This document shows, one piece after another, positions 63,708 through 64,000 of a stretch of DNA of 64,000 bases. The notes beneath the pieces were generated by a model. It saw only the letters and a list, made by a program, of their open reading frames with translations. It was not told where the DNA came from and did not search any database. The position numbers were made by a program, and so were the translations under genes. Position 1 is the first letter of the stretch; each line of letters starts with the position of its first letter. The DNA comes from Thioalkalivibrio sp. ALJ21 (lineage in GTDB: Bacteria; Pseudomonadota; Gammaproteobacteria; Ectothiorhodospirales; Ectothiorhodospiraceae): the NCBI RefSeq assembly GCF_000378605.1, contig NZ_KB905155.1, positions 1,054,001 to 1,118,000 of the forward strand, given 5' to 3'.

Positions 63708-64000
63708 TCAGTAGACCGGAACCAGCGCGTAGCCCTGATTCTGGTAGCCCATCACGGCGATGAAGCCGCTGCGAACCGGCTGGATCGCATCGAGGACCTT
63801 GTCGTTGTCCACACCATAGGCACGCGTGGCCGCGGCACAGACCTCCATGCGCACGCCCAGCTCGTCCAGGCGTTCGACGGCCTTCGCGATCTCCTCCAGC
63901 GTGTCGCCGTGGTCCATCGCGATCTCCGGCTCGGGGTCGGTGGTGATGAACTTGACCGCCTCGGCGATAAACACCATGCGCAGCTCCGGTTCCACGCCTT
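63708..64000 (-). CDS. DsrE/DsrF-like protein, partial at window edge
   Basis: At least 95 residues of a DsrE-superfamily sulfur-carrier-like protein are visible, reading off the right end. A possible GTG start at 63995 exists, but the true start may lie beyond the window. LDELGVRMEVCAAATRAYGV holds the conserved Cys of the family, and AIQPVRSGFIAVMGYQNQGYALVPVY the C-terminal strand. Such proteins move or sense sulfur in sulfur oxidisers. Without the rest, a DsrE-like versus YchN-like assignment is open. Confidence 0.75.
   Translation of the reverse strand, partial: GVEPELRMVFIAEAVKFITTDPEPEIAMDHGDTLEEIAKAVERLDELGVRMEVCAAATRAYGVDNDKVLDAIQPVRSGFIAVMGYQNQGYALVPVY

Overview
The window looks like chromosomal DNA of a high-G+C, sulfur-oxidising, probably autotrophic gammaproteobacterium, most like a haloalkaliphile of the Ectothiorhodospiraceae (Thioalkalivibrio type). 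This rests on gammaproteobacterial gene orders (plsX-rpmF-yceD; alaS-lysC-csrA-tRNA-Ser; pncC-recA-recX), flavocytochrome c sulfide dehydrogenase (fccAB), a CsoS1D-like carboxysome shell protein, an alternative oxidase and very acidic exported proteins. The genus is an inference.

1-18 kb is core genome: the fatty-acid/ribosome cluster, a divergent two-subunit pyruvate carboxylase (pycAB) running into yceF/maf, an ArsR repressor, tRNA-Ser(GCU), csrA, lysC, alaS, a small GIY-YIG protein, recX-recA-pncC-PilZ, and mutS. It holds two copies of a roughly 270-290 bp element with covarying 30-33 bp inverted ends and two internal hairpin arms, and several palindromic GTCATTGCGAGG-type repeats. 18-38 kb carries a tripartite RND efflux operon, recCBD in 4-bp-overlap order, a CNT nucleoside transporter and modABC behind a probable ModE operator.

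38-46 kb is an accessory region. It contains a GIY-YIG/HTH endonuclease-like gene, a duplicated 3' fragment of fccB, fccAB, a GFA protein, an orphan HigA-type regulator, a DsbC-like protein, a small membrane protein and pyruvate kinase. A short GAGGACACCCA motif recurs in its intergenic gaps. 46-54 kb is stress and maintenance: a GlxA/AraC regulator divergent from an OsmC protein, catalase, an exported S9 peptidase, rhodanese, a GreA/B-C-domain (Rnk-like) protein and a DUF3817 protein.

54-64 kb is redox-rich: a di-heme cytochrome c peroxidase/MauG protein, a NirK-like two-cupredoxin protein with an extra C-terminal cupredoxin but altered catalytic residues, MscL, an exported rhodanese/metallo-beta-lactamase fusion with both active sites altered, a zinc-ribbon protein, a Nudix/CsoS1D gene pair divergent from an alternative oxidase, a methyl-accepting chemotaxis protein, and a DsrE-like protein cut by the window edge.

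From the sequence alone, the strongest candidates for something undescribed are the covarying structured element, the altered rhodanese-MBL fusion, the variant NirK fusion, and the csoS1D-Nudix/aox locus.
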